Of a stretch of DNA of 64,000 nt, positions 48,471 to 62,183 are shown piece by piece (position 1 is the first letter of the stretch; the number at the start of each line of letters is the position of its first letter). The notes below the pieces were generated by a model. That model had not been told where the DNA came from, ran no database searches, and saw only the letters and a list, made by a program, of their open reading frames with translations. The stretch spans positions 7,056,501-7,120,500 of the forward strand of contig NC_087158.1 of the NCBI RefSeq assembly GCF_035594125.1, written 5' to 3'. A program made the translations under genes and the position numbers. The stretch is from Scylla paramamosain (lineage: Eukaryota > Arthropoda > Malacostraca > Decapoda > Portunidae).

Positions 48471-51114
48471 AATTTATCAACGAAATATTTATTTCGCTTC
48501 ACCATAAAGGGTATTTTGCATGGGTTTTAGCGTTTCTGTACATAAGAACCTATAAAACACGTTCTTAGTAATGTTGTTTTGTATTCCATTATAGAGTACT
48601 TTATATGCTTTTTAGCGTTCTGGTGTCTAACACGTTGAAAACACTCAAAAGGCACGTTGATGATAATGTCGTTTCGTTTCCCGATAAAGGGGGCTTCCAA
48701 TGCATTTTTGTCTTTTGGTATTTAACAATATGAAAAAGAGTTTAAGTAAAAGTTTTCGGTAGAGTTGTTTTTCCATATAGAGTGCTAATCATGTGTTTTT
48801 GAGTCTTGGTACATAAAAATCTCAAAATCTCTCATAATACACTTTTTTCGTAATGTCCTTTGTTTTCTCCATGTAGGATGCTTTGCGTGTAATTTGGCAT
48901 TTTTGTACTTAACAAGCACAAAAGCAATCAAAATACAAGTTTTTGGTAATGTTATTCTGTTTCTCCATAAAGGTTGTTTTGCATACGTTTCAGCGATTTT
49001 GTACGTAAGAAGGTCAAAAACACTCTGAAGATACTTTCTTGGTAATGTTATTTTATATTGCCAAATAGGGTGCTTTCAATGCTTTTTAGCATTTTGGTTC
49101 CTAACACTCAAGTAAACACTCAAAAGACACGTTTCCTGTAATATAGTTTTGCTTCTTCATATAGGGATCTGCATGCATTATAATGTTTTGCTACATAATG
49201 TGAAAAACGCTCAAAATAAAGGTTTTAGCTAATGTTGTTCCTTTTCTCTATATAGGGTGCTATTCATGCGTTTTAGCGTTTTGGTATTTAGGAAGCTCAA
49301 AAACACTAACAAAACTTGTTTCTCTTAATGTCTTTCTATTTCCCCATATAGGATGCTTCGTATGTTTTTTGACGTTTTTGTACATAACAAGGTAAAAAAA
49401 AAAACACTAAAAAACACATTTTTGGTGATGTTCTGTTTCTCCATTAAGAGATATAGGATATATTCAATTTTCATTCAGGCCGTTTAGTGTTTGGTACCTA
49501 AGAGACTCAAAACACTGATAATGCACGTTTCTCGTAATGTCCTATCGTTTCCACATACAGGGTGCTTTACATGCATTTTTAAGTTGATGTACGTAACAGA
49601 CTGAAAAAGACTCAAAATACACATTTTTGATAAGGTTTTTCTATTTGGTAGGGTTATTCGTGTTTGTTGCACGTGTTTTAGCGTTTTGGAACGTAAAAAG
49701 TTTAAAACACTAAAAAGACATGCTTTTAGTAATGTTATTTTGCATTTCTGTATAAAGTACTTTCCATGCTATTTAGCATTTTCGTGCCTAACACGCTGAA
49801 AACACATAAAAACACATTTTTTACATTATTGTTTAATTTTCTCGTATAGCGAGCAAGCATTATGGTGTTTTGCTACCTGACAATGTGAAAAAAAACATTC
49901 AAATTACACAATTTTGGTAATGTTTTTCTCTTTCTCCATACAGTGTGCTTCTCATTTATTTTAGCGTTTTGGTACCTAAGATGCTGAAAAAAAAACTCAT
50001 AATACACGTTTTTTGTCATGTCCTTTCATTTCCTCATATAGGCTCTTTTTGGTGTTTTGGTACCTAACAGGGTGTTTGCATGTATTTTGACATTTTAGTT
50101 CGTAAGAACCTAAAAAAAAAAACACTCTAAAGAGACGTTTTAGTAGTTTTGTAGTTTCGTTGCTTCTTACTGATTTGGTGCCTGACAAGCGCAAAAAAAT
50201 AACAAAAGACAAGTTTCTAGTGATTTCGATTCATTTCTTCATATAGGTTGCTTTACATGCATGTTGGCATTTTCGTAATTATCAATGTAAAAAAATACAC
50301 GTTTTTCGTAAGTTTGTTCTTTTTCTTCAGAGCGCTATGGAAGCTTTTTAATGATTTGGTACTTAAGAGAGTAATAAAAAAAAAATACATAACAAACGTT
50401 TCTCGTAATGTCCTTTCATTTCCATATGCAGGGTGTTTTGTTTGATGATAGGCGATTTTGTACATAATAAGCTCAAAGACACTCAAAATACACGTTTTTG
50501 GTAAATGTATTCTGTTTCTCCATATAGGGTATTTTCATGCGTTTTTAATGTCGTTTCATATATCTATATATGGGTCTTTGCATGCATTTTGGCTTTTTGG
50601 TAACTAACAATGTCATAACACTCAAAATGCACGTTTTTTTGGGGCAATATTGTTCTTTTTCTCCATATAGAGCGTTATTCATGCGTTTTACCCTTTTGAT
50701 ACTAAGAAGGTAAAAAACACTCATAATACACGTTTCTCGTAATGTCTTTTGATTTTTTCCATATAGGGTATTTTCGATTCATTTAGGCTTTTTTTACGTA
50801 ACAATCTTATAAAACATTAAAAATACTTGTTTTTGGTAATGTTATTCTGTTTCTCCATAAAGGATGTTTGCTATGTTTTTTTTTATCGTTTTGGTACGTA
50901 GGACACTAAAAAAGAAACGTTTTCTTAATGTTGTTTTGTATTCCCATATCAGGTGATTTGTATGCTTTTTAGCATTTTTGTGCCTAACACGCTGAAGAAC
51001 ACATTTTAGACACGTTTCTGAAATCTCGTTTCCTTTCCCCAAATAGGGGGCTTTACATGCATTTATGGCGTTTTCATTCATAACAATGTGAAAACACTGA
51101 AAATATACGTTTTT

Positions 51115-51178
51115 GGTGATGTTATTTCATATAGATATTTCATATATATATTCATATATATTTCATATATATATATAA
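51115..51178. repeat. Short ATATTTC / AT-rich microsatellite
   Basis: Imperfect repeats of TTCATATATAT lie where a monomer normally has its TTCTCCATATAGGG end, so the tract grew from the native CATATA box. Confidence 0.8.
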
Positions 51179-51590
51179 TTTCATGCATTTTAGCGACTTC
51201 GTACCTAATAAGTAAAAAAAAAAAACACCAATAGTACACATTTTAGTAACGTCTTTTCATTTTCCCATTTAAGATACTATATATGCATTTTGGCGTTTTT
51301 ATACTTAACTAACTCAAAAACACTCGAAATATTTATTTTTGATAGTATTATTTCTTCGTTTTTTTTTTTTTTTTTTTTCATGCGATTTAGCGTTTCGGTA
51401 GGTAAGAAACTCAAAAACACTGAAAACAGACGTTTTTGGTTAAGTTGTTTTGTTTTCCTTTATAGGGTACTTTCCATGCTTTTTTAGCGTTTTGGTGCCT
51501 AGCACGCCAATAAACATTCAAAAGGCACTTTTCTGGAAATCGCGTTTCCTTTCCTCATTTAGGGTACAAAAACATGTATTAGTAGTGTTT

Positions 51591-52066
51591 TCGAAAACGC
51601 CAAAGTGCATGCAAAGTAAGCTATACTGGAGAAACAAACAAAAACGTGTCTTTTAAGTGTTTTCCGCTTTTTACGTACCAAAAGACTATAATGCATAGAA
51701 AAGAAACTTCATGGAGAAACAGAATAATATTGCCAAAAACGTGTATTTTGAATGTTTTTCAGCTTATTACGTACCAATACGCAAAAATTCATCCATTTCA
51801 CCCTCTATTGGGTAAAGAGACGACATTCCCAGAAAAAAAATGTTATTTCGGGGCTTTTCAGCGTTAGGCACCAAAACTCTAAAGAGCACTCTACATAAAA
51901 ATCAAAACAACATTATCAAAATGGTGTCTTGTGAGTGTTTTTGAGCTTCTTACGTTCCAAAATGCTAAAACGCGTGCACAATAGCCTTTATAGGGAGACA
52001 TTACCAAAAACGTATGATTTAAGCGTTTTCCAGCTTTTTAGAAACCAAAACGCCTAAATGGATGTG
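51591..52066 (-). repeat. Inverted block in the divergent zone
   Basis: About five monomers read in the opposite orientation. Examples are AACGCCAAAGTGCATGC, GAATGTTTTTCAGCTTATTA and TTTTGAGCTTCTTACG, which are complements of the usual boxes. The left breakpoint coincides with the perfect 12-bp palindrome GTTTTCGAAAAC at 51,587-51,598. Direct orientation resumes at AATCACGTGTTTCAGTATTT. The monomer classes are of the divergent zone, so this inversion is separate from the six HOR copies. Confidence 0.85.
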
Positions 52067-53356
52067 CTAATCACGTGTTTCAGTATTTTATTACCTAAGA
52101 AGCTCAAAAACACTTATAATATACGTTTTTGGTAATGTTGTTCTGTTTTTTATATATGGTATTCTGTATAGATTGTCGTACCTAACATGAGGAAAAAAAC
52201 CCATTTGTTTGGTTAATGCTTTTTTTCTCCATATAGAGTGATATTCACGTGTTTTAGTGTTTTCCTACATAAGATGTTGAAAAATACTCATAATAATATT
52301 TTTTTCTTAATAACTTTTCGTTTCTCAATGTCCGTTAATTTGTGTGCATTTTGGCGTTTTCCTACCCAACAATCTCAAAAACACTCAAAACACACATTTT
52401 TGGTAATGTTCTATTTCACCATAAAGGATGTTTTGCACGCTTTTTAGAAATTCGGTACGTAAGGACCTCAAAAACATTCAAAAGGCACGTTTTCGATGTA
52501 ATTTTTTTTTTTCCTATATAGTGTTTTCCATGTTCTTTTTTTTGTTTTTTTTTTGTTTTTTGTGGGGTTGTTTTCTAATATGGTCAAAACACTCAAATGA
52601 CACGTTTCCGGTAATATAATTTCTTTACATTAAATAGTGTGCTGTCTGCATTTTGACGTTTTGGTAGCTAATGATCGGGAAAAACTCTCACAACACCCAT
52701 AAAGGGTGTTTTTCATGTGTTTTAGAGTTTTAGTACGTAAGAAAATGAAAAACACTCAAAAGACAAGTTTTTGTTAATATTGATTGCTTTTCCTATACAG
52801 GTTGTCTTGCATGCACTTTGGTGTTTTTGTATCTAACAAGCTTAAAAACACTCAGCATACAAGGTTTTCGTAATGTTGGTCTTTTTTTTTTATGTATGGT
52901 GTTCACTATGCTTTTAGGCGTTTTGGTACCTATTATGGGGAAAAAAAACTCATAAAGTACGCTTTTGGTAATGTTGTTTTGTTTCTGCAAATATAGTATT
53001 ATTCACGTGTTTTAGACTTTTGGTATCTATGAAGCTGAAAAAGACATAATACACCTTTATGTTAATATCGTTTCTTTTACCTATATAGGGTAATTTTTAT
53101 ACATTTTGGAGTTTTGTTACCTAACAAGCTAAAAAAAAATTCAGAACATACGTTTTTGCTAATATTGTTTTGAACGCCTTTTATCGTTTTGGTACGTAAG
53201 AAGCTCAAAAAAACACTCGATTTTGTTAATGTTATCTTGTTTTCCCATATAGGGTGTTTTCCTTGCCTTTTTAGCGTTTTGCTGCCTAATACGCTCAAAA
53301 CACCTAAATGACAAGTTTCTGGTGGTTTTGCTACTGGTTTTGTTAATGTTTTTTTT

Positions 53357-53372
53357 TCTCTCTCTCTCTCTC
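53357..53372. repeat. CT microsatellite
   Basis: (CT)7-8 lies after a T-run, in the TTCTCCATATAG segment of a monomer. A similar, shorter tract lies at 53,918-53,930. Confidence 0.85.
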
Positions 53373-54548
53373 ATATAGAGTAATATTCACGTGTTTTAGC
53401 CTTTTGGTACATAAAAAAAAAAAAACTCATAATACACGTTTCTGTTAATATCGTTTCGTTTCCTTAAATAGAGTTCTTTTCATGCAATATGGGGTCTAGT
53501 ACCTAACAAGTTAAAAGACACTGAAATAAGAATTTTTTGCTAAAGTTTCCCATAAATGTTTCTTTGCTCACATTTTAGCGTTCTGTACGCTCAAAATCAC
53601 TAAAAAGAAACGTTTTTGACAATGTTGTTTTCTTTTCTCATATAGAGATATTTCCATGCTTTTTAGCTTTTTGTTGCCTGATTTGCTCGAAAATTCCCAA
53701 ATGGCACGTTGCAGGTACTATCTTTTAGTTATTCCAGACAAGGTATTCTACATGCTTTCTGTCGTTTTGGTACCTAACTAACTTAAAAACACTTAGAACA
53801 CACGTTTTTGTTAAGTTCTATTTCTCAGTAAAGTGCGTTTTCCATCACTTTTAGAGTTTCGGTGCGTACGAAGCTGAAAAACACTCAAAAGATATGTTTT
53901 TGGTAATGTTTTTTTTTCTCTCTCTCTTCTTCTATAGGATGCTTTGCATGTACTTTGGCGTTTTGATAACTAACAAATTCAAAAATATTCATAATACATG
54001 CTTGTGATCATGTCGTTCTGTTTCTTCACATAGGGTGCTTTATATGTATTTTGGCGTTTTGGTCCCTAACATGGGGAAAAGCACCCATAATACACGTTTT
54101 TCGTAATGATGTTCTGTTTCTTCATGTAGAATGCTATTTACGTGTTTTAGCATTTCGTTACATAAGAAGCTGAAAAACGGCGTTAATATTTTTTCTTTTC
54201 CCCATATCTGAAACTTTGCATGCATTTTGGCGATTAGTTATCAAACAAGCTCAAAAACACTCAAACACACGTTTTTTGCTAATATTGTTCTGTTTTTTTT
54301 TGTTTTCATAAATTGTTATCGTTTTGGTACGTAAGAAGCTGAAGAGCACACAAAGGACACGTTTTCGTTGAAGTTGTTTCGTTTTCCTATATAGGGTATT
54401 TTCCATGATTTTTTTTTTTTTTAGCGTTTTGGTACCTAATACCCTAAAAAAAAAAAAACACCTAAATGACACGTTTTTTTCTCCACAAACAGTGTTTTCC
54501 ATGCGTTTCACCGTTTTAGTATGTAAGCTGAAAAACACTCGACACATT

Positions 54549-54884
<336 letters not shown>

Positions 54885-57509
54885 TTTTTCCATACAGGGT
54901 GCTTTGCATGCACTTTGGTGATTAAGCACCTAAGAAGCTCAAAAACATATAAAAGACGTTTTTAGTAATGTTGTTCTGTTTCTAGTAATGTTGTTCTGTG
55001 TGCTATTGACGTTTTTTAGCGTTTTTTTTTTTAACCTAAGAAGCTGAAAATACTCATAATACTCTTTCAATATTTTTTTTTTATCCAATATCGTGATATT
55101 TTCATTGAATTTCACGTTTTGGTTCCTAACAAGTTGGAAGTCGCTCAAATCACACTTTTTTATTGTAATGTATCCCCATAAAACGTGTTTTTCACGCGCT
55201 TTAGCGTTTTGATACCTAAGAAGCTCAAAAACACTCAAAAAATATCTTTCTGGTAATGTCGCTCCGTGCTTTGCATGCATTTTGCAGTTTTGGTAGATAA
55301 GAAGCTCAAAACACTCAATAAACACATTTTATGCAATGTTTTTTTTTCTGTTTCTCTATAAAGGGTCCGTAAGAAGCTGAAAAACACAAAAAATACATGT
55401 TTTTGGTTATGTTGTTTGCTTTTCCAATATAGAGCGTTTTGGTATGATTTTCAAAAACACTCAAAAAGAGCTGTTTTTTTTTTTGTAATCTCGTTCGCTT
55501 ACTAAAATGGTGATTTAATTCATTTTGCAGCTTTGATAGCTAAGAAGCTCAACAACACTCAATATGATCTTTTTTTGCAATTTTTTTTCTTTCTCCATGA
55601 AGGATTTTTTGTATGCACTTTTAGCGTTTTGGTAAATAACAAGCTCAAAACACTTATAATACACGTTTTAGATAATCTGATTTCTTTATGTAGGATGTTT
55701 TGCATGCATTTTGGCGTTTTAGCACTTAACATAGAGAAAATCACCCATAATAAATGTTTTTTTTTTTTTATATATATATATAATGTTGTTTTGTTTCTCC
55801 TTATAGATTCCTATTCATGTGTTTTAGCGTTTTGGTACATAAGAAGCTAAAAAAAACGCTCATAATACACGTTTCTGTTAATATCGTTTCCTTTAGATAT
55901 ATCAAATCATTCATTTTGGAATTTTAATACCTAAACCTTACAATCTGGAAAACACACAAATTATACGTTTTTGGTAATATTGTTCATTTTCTCTCTAAAG
56001 GGTATTTAACACGTGTTTTTTCGCGTTTTGGTATGTAAGAAGCTTAAAAAAAAAACACAAAATACACAGTTTTGATATTTTATAGTGAATGTTTTTCTTC
56101 TTTTTTACCGTTTGGTGCTTAATGTCCTAAAAAAAAAAACACCCTTTTGACACGTTTCTGGGAATGTGTTCTAACCCCAGATAGGGTGAATTGTATATAT
56201 TTTGGAGGGTTGTTACATAATAAGCTGGAACTACTGAAAAGATGCTTTTAGTATTGTTGTTTGCTATTCACATATAGGGTAATTTGCGTGCATTTTGGTG
56301 TTTTGGTACCTAACAATCTTAATAACACTCATAATACACCATTTTAGTAATCTTTTTTTTTTCTCATATAGGGTGCTTGTCTGCATTTGACGTTTTAGTA
56401 CGTAACATGACAAAAACACTCATAATACACGTTTTTGGTAATGTTGTTCTATTTTTCCATATAGAGAGCGATTCACGTAATTTAGTGTTTTGGTATCAAT
56501 AACGTTGAAAAACACTTATAACACACGTTTCTGTTAATATCGTTTCGTTTCCCAGTAACGGATACTTTGGATGCATTTTGGCGTTTGTTACCTAAATAGT
56601 TCAAAAACACTCAAAACACACTTTTTTCTTAATATAGTTTTGTTTCACCTTAAAGGGTGTTTTACATATGTTTCAGCGTTTTGGTACGTAAGAAGCTTAA
56701 GATTTCTTAAAAGACACGTTGTTGATAATTTTGCTTTGTTTCCCTCTGCTTTCTAGCGTTTACGTGCCTAATATGCTCAAATCACACAAATTACACGTTT
56801 CTGGTGATGTCGATTCGCTACCCAAATAGGGTACTTTGCATGCATTTTCACGTTTTGATACCCAGCAAGTTGGAAAACAATGAAAAGACAAATTCTCGGT
56901 TATGTACTTGTTTCTACATGAACAACGTTTTGTATGCGTTTCCGCGTTTTGGTACTAAGAAGCTGAAAAACGTTCTAAGGACACGTTTTTTTTATTGTTA
57001 TTTGTTTTTGCCTTATTGGGAGTTTGCATGCACTTTAGCGTTTTGGTAAACACTTATACTACAGGTTTTTGTAATATCATTCTGTTTCTTCTTATAGGGT
57101 GCTTTATATGCATTTTAGCATTTTGGTACCTAACATTGAGAAAAGCACTCATAATACAAGTTTTTGATGATGCTGTTCTGTTTCTCAATATAGTGATATT
57201 CACGTGTTTTTAGCGTTTTGGTACAGAAGAAGTTAAAAAACGATTATAACACACATTTCTATTAATATCATTTCGTTTCCCCATATCGGGTGATTATCAT
57301 GGTCTTTGGTGTTTTGTTACCTTACAAGCTCAAAAACAATGAAGAAACACATTTTTTGGTAATGTTGTTTTGTTTCTCTATAAACAGTGTTACACTGTTT
57401 TAGACTTTTGGTACTGAAGAAGCTCAAAACACTCAAAAGACGTGTTTTTGATAAAGTTTTATTTTCCCATATAGAGTGTTTTCAATGTTTTTATAGTTTT
57501 TTTTTGTGG

Positions 57510-58730
57510 CTAATATGCTAAAAAAAAAAAAAAAACACAGAAATGACACATCTCTGGGAATGCCGTTTCGTTAACTCAAATAGGATGCTTTGCATGTGTT
57601 TTGTTATTTTGGTATCCAGCATGCTGGAAAAAAAAAAAAAAAAAAACCTAAAACACGTTTTTGGCAACGTTGCTCTGTTTCTCCATAAAGAGCGTTTTGC
57701 ATGTTTGAACTTTTTGGTATGTTACGAGCTTACGAAAAAAAAAAAAAAAAAACATAACGCACGTTTTTGTATCCAAAATGCATATAAAGCAATCTGTATG
57801 AGTGCTTTGTATGCATTTTGGAGTTTTGGTACCTAAACACAGAAAAACACTCACAATAGGTTTTTGGTAATGTTATTCTCTTTCTCCATATATACAAATA
57901 TTCGCGCGTTTTAGCGTTTTGGTACATAAAAAAATAAACCCTCAAAATACACACGATGATAATGTTACTTTGTCTTCCCATGTAAAGTATTTTTCATGTG
58001 TTTTAGAGTTTTGGTGCTTAATATGCTCAAAAACATCCAAATGGCACGTTTTCTGTTAATGTCGTTCTAGTATCTAACCAGCTGGAAAATATTAAACACA
58101 CACGTTTTCAGTAATGTTGTTAGGTTTCTCAATAAGAGGTGTTTTGCACGCGTTGTTAAAAGACAAGTTTTTTTTTTTGCAATGTTGTTTGCTTTTCTCA
58201 AATAGAGTGCTTTGCATGCACATTATCGTTTTGGTAAATAACAAGCTCAAAAAAACACTCAATAGAATTTCCTGTTAATATCGATTTATTTCAAAATATC
58301 GGGTAATTTGCATGCATTTTGGCGTTTTGGTACCTTCCAAGCTCAAAAACATTCAAAACACCTGTGTTTGGTAATGTTCTGTTCCTCCATAAAGATTGTT
58401 TTGGAGCGTTTTAGCGATTTGGTACGTAATAAGTTCAAAAACACGCAAAAGACACGTTTTTGATAATGTTTTATTTTCCCATGTATAGTGTTTTCCATTC
58501 TTATCAGCGTTTTGATGTAAAAAAAAAAAAAAACACCCAAATGACACGTTTCTGGTAAAATCGTTTTATTACCCTAAATAGGATATTTTGCATGCATTTT
58601 GTCGTCTTTGTACCTAACAAGATGGAAAACGCTTAAAACACACAAGTTCGTAATGTTGTTCTACTTGCCTATGAATGGCGTTTTGCATGCATTTTAACGT
58701 TTTAGTACGTGAGCAAAAAAAAAAAAAACA
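57510..58730 (+). repeat. Cluster of monomers with expanded A-runs
   Basis: Five monomers (near 57,522, 57,628, 57,735, 58,517 and 58,716) have the A5 of the CTCAAAAACAC core expanded to about A13-A18. Similar shorter expansions lie near 53,407, 54,447 and 56,130. The phase within the monomer is the same each time. Confidence 0.82.
57773..57821. repeat. Imperfect 19-bp hairpin in the divergent zone
   Basis: CCAAAATGCATATAAAGCA, an 11-base loop, then TGCTTTGTATGCATTTTGG pair at 18 of 19 positions. The left arm is an inverted copy of the normal class-3 start of the next monomer. This suggests a local snap-back copy or a very small inversion. Confidence 0.88.
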
Positions 58731-58958
58731 ATCAAAAGAATGTTCTTTATTTTTCCCATACGAGTACTTATTGTTTTGGTGCCTAACATACTGAAAAACA
58801 GGCAAAAGACAGGTTTCAGGTAAAGTCGTTTAATTTCCCCATATAGGTGGTTTAACATGCACTTTAGGGTTTGGTACATAACGGTCTGAAAAAAAAGCTA
58901 AAATTAACTTTTTTGATATTCATTTTTCACATAATTTCCCTAAATTTTGCCAGAATTT

Positions 58959-59536
58959 TGGCATCTCGGTACCTATAAAGATCAATAACAAAAAAAAAAA
59001 TTTTTTTCTCTTTCTCTTTCTCAAATTTTTTTTCTCTATAAAGAGTGTTATATGTGGTTTAAGCTTTTTGGTACTTAAGGAACGTAAAAACACTCATAAT
59101 ACTCGTTTCTCGTAATGTCCTTTTGTTTCCTAAAGATAAGGTTCTTTGCATGTATTTAAGCGTTTTTATAGCTAACATGGTCAAAAACACTCAAAATATA
59201 TCTTTTTGGTAATGTTATTCTATTTCTTCATATTGGTTGGTTTCCATCCGTTTTAGCGTTTTTCTACGTATAACACAGAAAAGACACGTTTTCAGTAATT
59301 TTGTTTTGGATTCCCATATAGAGTGACTTCAATGTTATTTATCGTTTTTGATGCCTAACATGCTGGAAAACACTCAAAAGACAGGTTTCTTGTAAAGTCG
59401 TTTAATTTCCCCATATAGGTGGCTTTGCATACACTTTAAGGTTTGGTACATAACAGTCCAAAAAAAAAGCTAAAATTAACCTTTTTCATAATATTCTTTT
59501 TTCACGTAATTTTCCTGAATTTTGCCAGAATTTTGG
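58959..59536 (+). repeat. Pentamer-sized HOR unit, B-G fusion
   Basis: After A and the start of B (GTTCTTTGCATGTATTTAAG near 59,140), the sequence passes through CAAAAACACTCAAAATAT into the end of G (TTCTTCATATTGGTTGG). H, I and J follow normally. C, D, E, F and half of B and G are missing, about 527 bp. B and G are equivalent positions of the two pentamers, so this is the expected product of unequal exchange between half-units. Confidence 0.85.
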
Positions 59537-62183
59537 CATCTCGGTACCTATGAAGATCAATAAAAAAAAAGCTACTTTTTTTTTTCTCCATAAAGAGTGT
59601 TATTTGTGGGTTTTAACTTTTTAGTACTTAAGGAACTTATAAACACTCATAATACACATTCCTCGTAATGTCCTTTCATTCTCAAACATAGGGTTCTTTG
59701 CATGTATTTAAGCGTTTTTATTGGTAACAAGCTCAAAAACACTCAAAATACATGTTTTTGATAATGTCATTCTGTTTTTATATAGAGGGGGATTTACATG
59801 GGTTTTAGCGTTTTGGTATGTAAGGAGCTCAAAAAAACTTAAAGGCAAGTTCTTGGTAAAAGTTGGTTATATTCCCATGTAATGTGATTGCCCTGCTTTC
59901 TAGTGCTTTATTGCTTAACACGCTGAAAAATACTAAAAACAGACTTTTCTAGTAATTTCATTTTTTTTTTCCACATTTTCGCATGTAATTTAGGGTTGGA
60001 CCACTAAGAATGTGAAAAAAAAAACACTCAAAATACACTCATTTCCTAAGATTGTTCTGTTTCTCAATTAAGAGTGTTATTCATGAGTTTCAGCATTTTG
60101 GTATCTAAAAAAACTTCTCTATATATACGAGTTTTTGCGTTTTTTGCCTTATGGTTCTTAAAAACTATTAAAACATTCATTATACAATTTTCTTGTAATA
60201 TCCTTTGTTTCCCAATATAGACTGCTTTGCATTCATTTTATGCGTTTTTTGTAGGTAACAAGCTCAAAAACACTCAACTTTTTTGTAATGTTATTCTATT
60301 TCTTCATATTGGTTGGTTTGCATCGTTTTAGCGTTCTACGCTAAAACTGAAAGGACACGTTTTCAGTAATATTGTTGAAATTGCTGAAAACACCCAAAGA
60401 CACGTTTCTTGTAAAGTCGTGTAATTTCCCCATATAGGTGGCTTTGCATGCACTTCCGGGTTTCGTAAATAACTCCGGAAAAAGCTAAAATTATTTTTTT
60501 TATGTTTTTTTCACATAATTTCCCTGAATTTTCTCAGAATTTTGGCATCTCGGTACCTATGAAGATGAATAACAAAAAAAAAATCTATTTTTTTATTATT
60601 TTTTTTTCTCCATAAAGAGTGTTATTTATGGGTTTTAGTTTTTTAGTACTTAAGGAACTTAAAAATACTCATAATACACGACTTTCGTAATGTCCTTTCG
60701 TTTCACAAACATAGGGTTCTTTGCATATATTAAAGCGATTATATTAAAGGTAACATGATCAAAAACACTCAAAATACATGTTTTTGGTAATGTTATTCTG
60801 TTTCTCCATAAAGGTTGTTTTGCATGCGTTTAGCGTTTTGGTATGTAATGAGTTAAAACAACACTTAGAGGCAAGTTCTTCGTAAATTTTGGTTTTATTC
60901 CAGAGTAATGTGATTGTTCTGCTTTTTAGTGTTTTGTTGCATATAACGCTCAAAAACACTCAAAAAACACTTTTCTGGTACTGTCATTTTTTTTCGCACA
61001 TAAAGCTAGTTTCGCATGTAATTTGGGAATTTCGTAACTAAGAATGTGAAAAACACTCAAAATACACACATTTGGTAAGGCAGTTCTGTTTTTCAATTAA
61101 AAGTGTTATTCATGAGTTTTAGCGTTTTGGTATGTAAGAAACTTCTCTATATACACGAGTTTCTGCGTTTTTTGCCTTGTGGTTCTTGTGAAACTATAAA
61201 ACACTCATTATACGTGTTTCTCGTAATGTCCTTTTCCTTCCCGATATAGAGTGCTTTTCATCCATTTGCGCGTTTTTTGTAGGTAAAAAGCTCAAAAACA
61301 CTTTTTGGTAATGTTATTCTATTGCTTCATATATGTTAGTTTGCATCCGTTTTAGCGTTTTTCTACGTAAAACACTGAAAAGACACGTTTTCAATAATTT
61401 TGTTTTGGATTCACATATTGACTGACTTCCATATTATTTATCGTTTTGGTGCCTAACATGCTCAAAAACACTGAAAAGACAGGTTTCTGGTAAAGTAGTT
61501 TAACTTCCTTATATAGGTGGCATGCACTTTAGAGTTTGGTACATAAAAATCCGAAAAAAGAGCTATAATTAACTTTTTTATAATGTTCTTTTTTCCCCAT
61601 CAATTCCCTGAATTTTGGCAGAATTTTGGCATCTTGGTACCTATGAAAATCAATATAAAAAAAGATATTTTTTTATTTATCTATTTTTTCTGTATAAAGA
61701 GTGTTATTTGTGGGTCTTAACATTTTGGTACTTAAGGAACACTTAAAAACACTTAAAAACACTTAAAACACATGTTTTAAGTAATGTTATTCTGCTTATC
61801 AATAAAGGAGTTTTCTTCCATGCGTTTTAGCGTTTTGGTTTGTAAGGAGGTCAAAAACACTTCAAGGCAAGTTCTTGGTAAAAGTTTATTTTATTCCCCT
61901 GTAATGTGATTGCCCTGTTTTTTTTGTTTTTTTTGTTTTTTCGTGTGTGTGATTTATTGCCTAACACGCTCAAAAACACTCAAAAGACACATCTAGTAAT
62001 GTCATTTTTTTTCTAACATAGTTTCGCGTGCTATTTGGGGTTTTGCTAAGAATGTGAAAAACACTCAAAATACACGCATTTGGTAAGGTTGTTCTGTTTC
62101 TCAATTAATATTGTTATTCATGAGTTTCAGCATTTTGGTATCTAAGAAACTTCTTTATATACACGAGTTTTTGCGTTTTTTGC

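Larger units (their letters stand above)
46436..48488 (-). mobile_element. 5'-truncated CR1/L2-like non-LTR retrotransposon (LINE), decayed
   Basis: The element lies on the minus strand, with its 3' end at low coordinates. It consists of the linker upstream of reverse transcriptase, the RT palm, the thumb and C-terminal region, and a short 3' tail with about two copies of TTCTTATG (AAGAACAT on the plus strand). An 8-bp tail repeat instead of poly(A) is known for CR1-type elements. The endonuclease is absent, which fits 5' truncation during insertion. Several frameshifts and stops break the frame, so it is inactive. It interrupts a satellite monomer: the left flank ends at TTTTGGTA and the right flank resumes at TTTCGCTTCACCATAAAGGG, so little satellite seems lost. 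I see no convincing target-site duplication. The clade assignment is from motif resemblance only. Confidence 0.85.

Noticed and set aside
46425..48500. Target-site duplication around the LINE
   Set aside because: The flanks (TTTTGGTA on the left, TATTTATTTCG on the right) do not give a convincing direct repeat. CR1-like elements often have very short duplications or none.
57275..57300. CENP-B box in monomers (TTCG...CGGG near 57,285)
   Set aside because: The spacing and the central A of the vertebrate NTTCGNNNNANNCGGGN motif are not met, and the match is not conserved between monomers.
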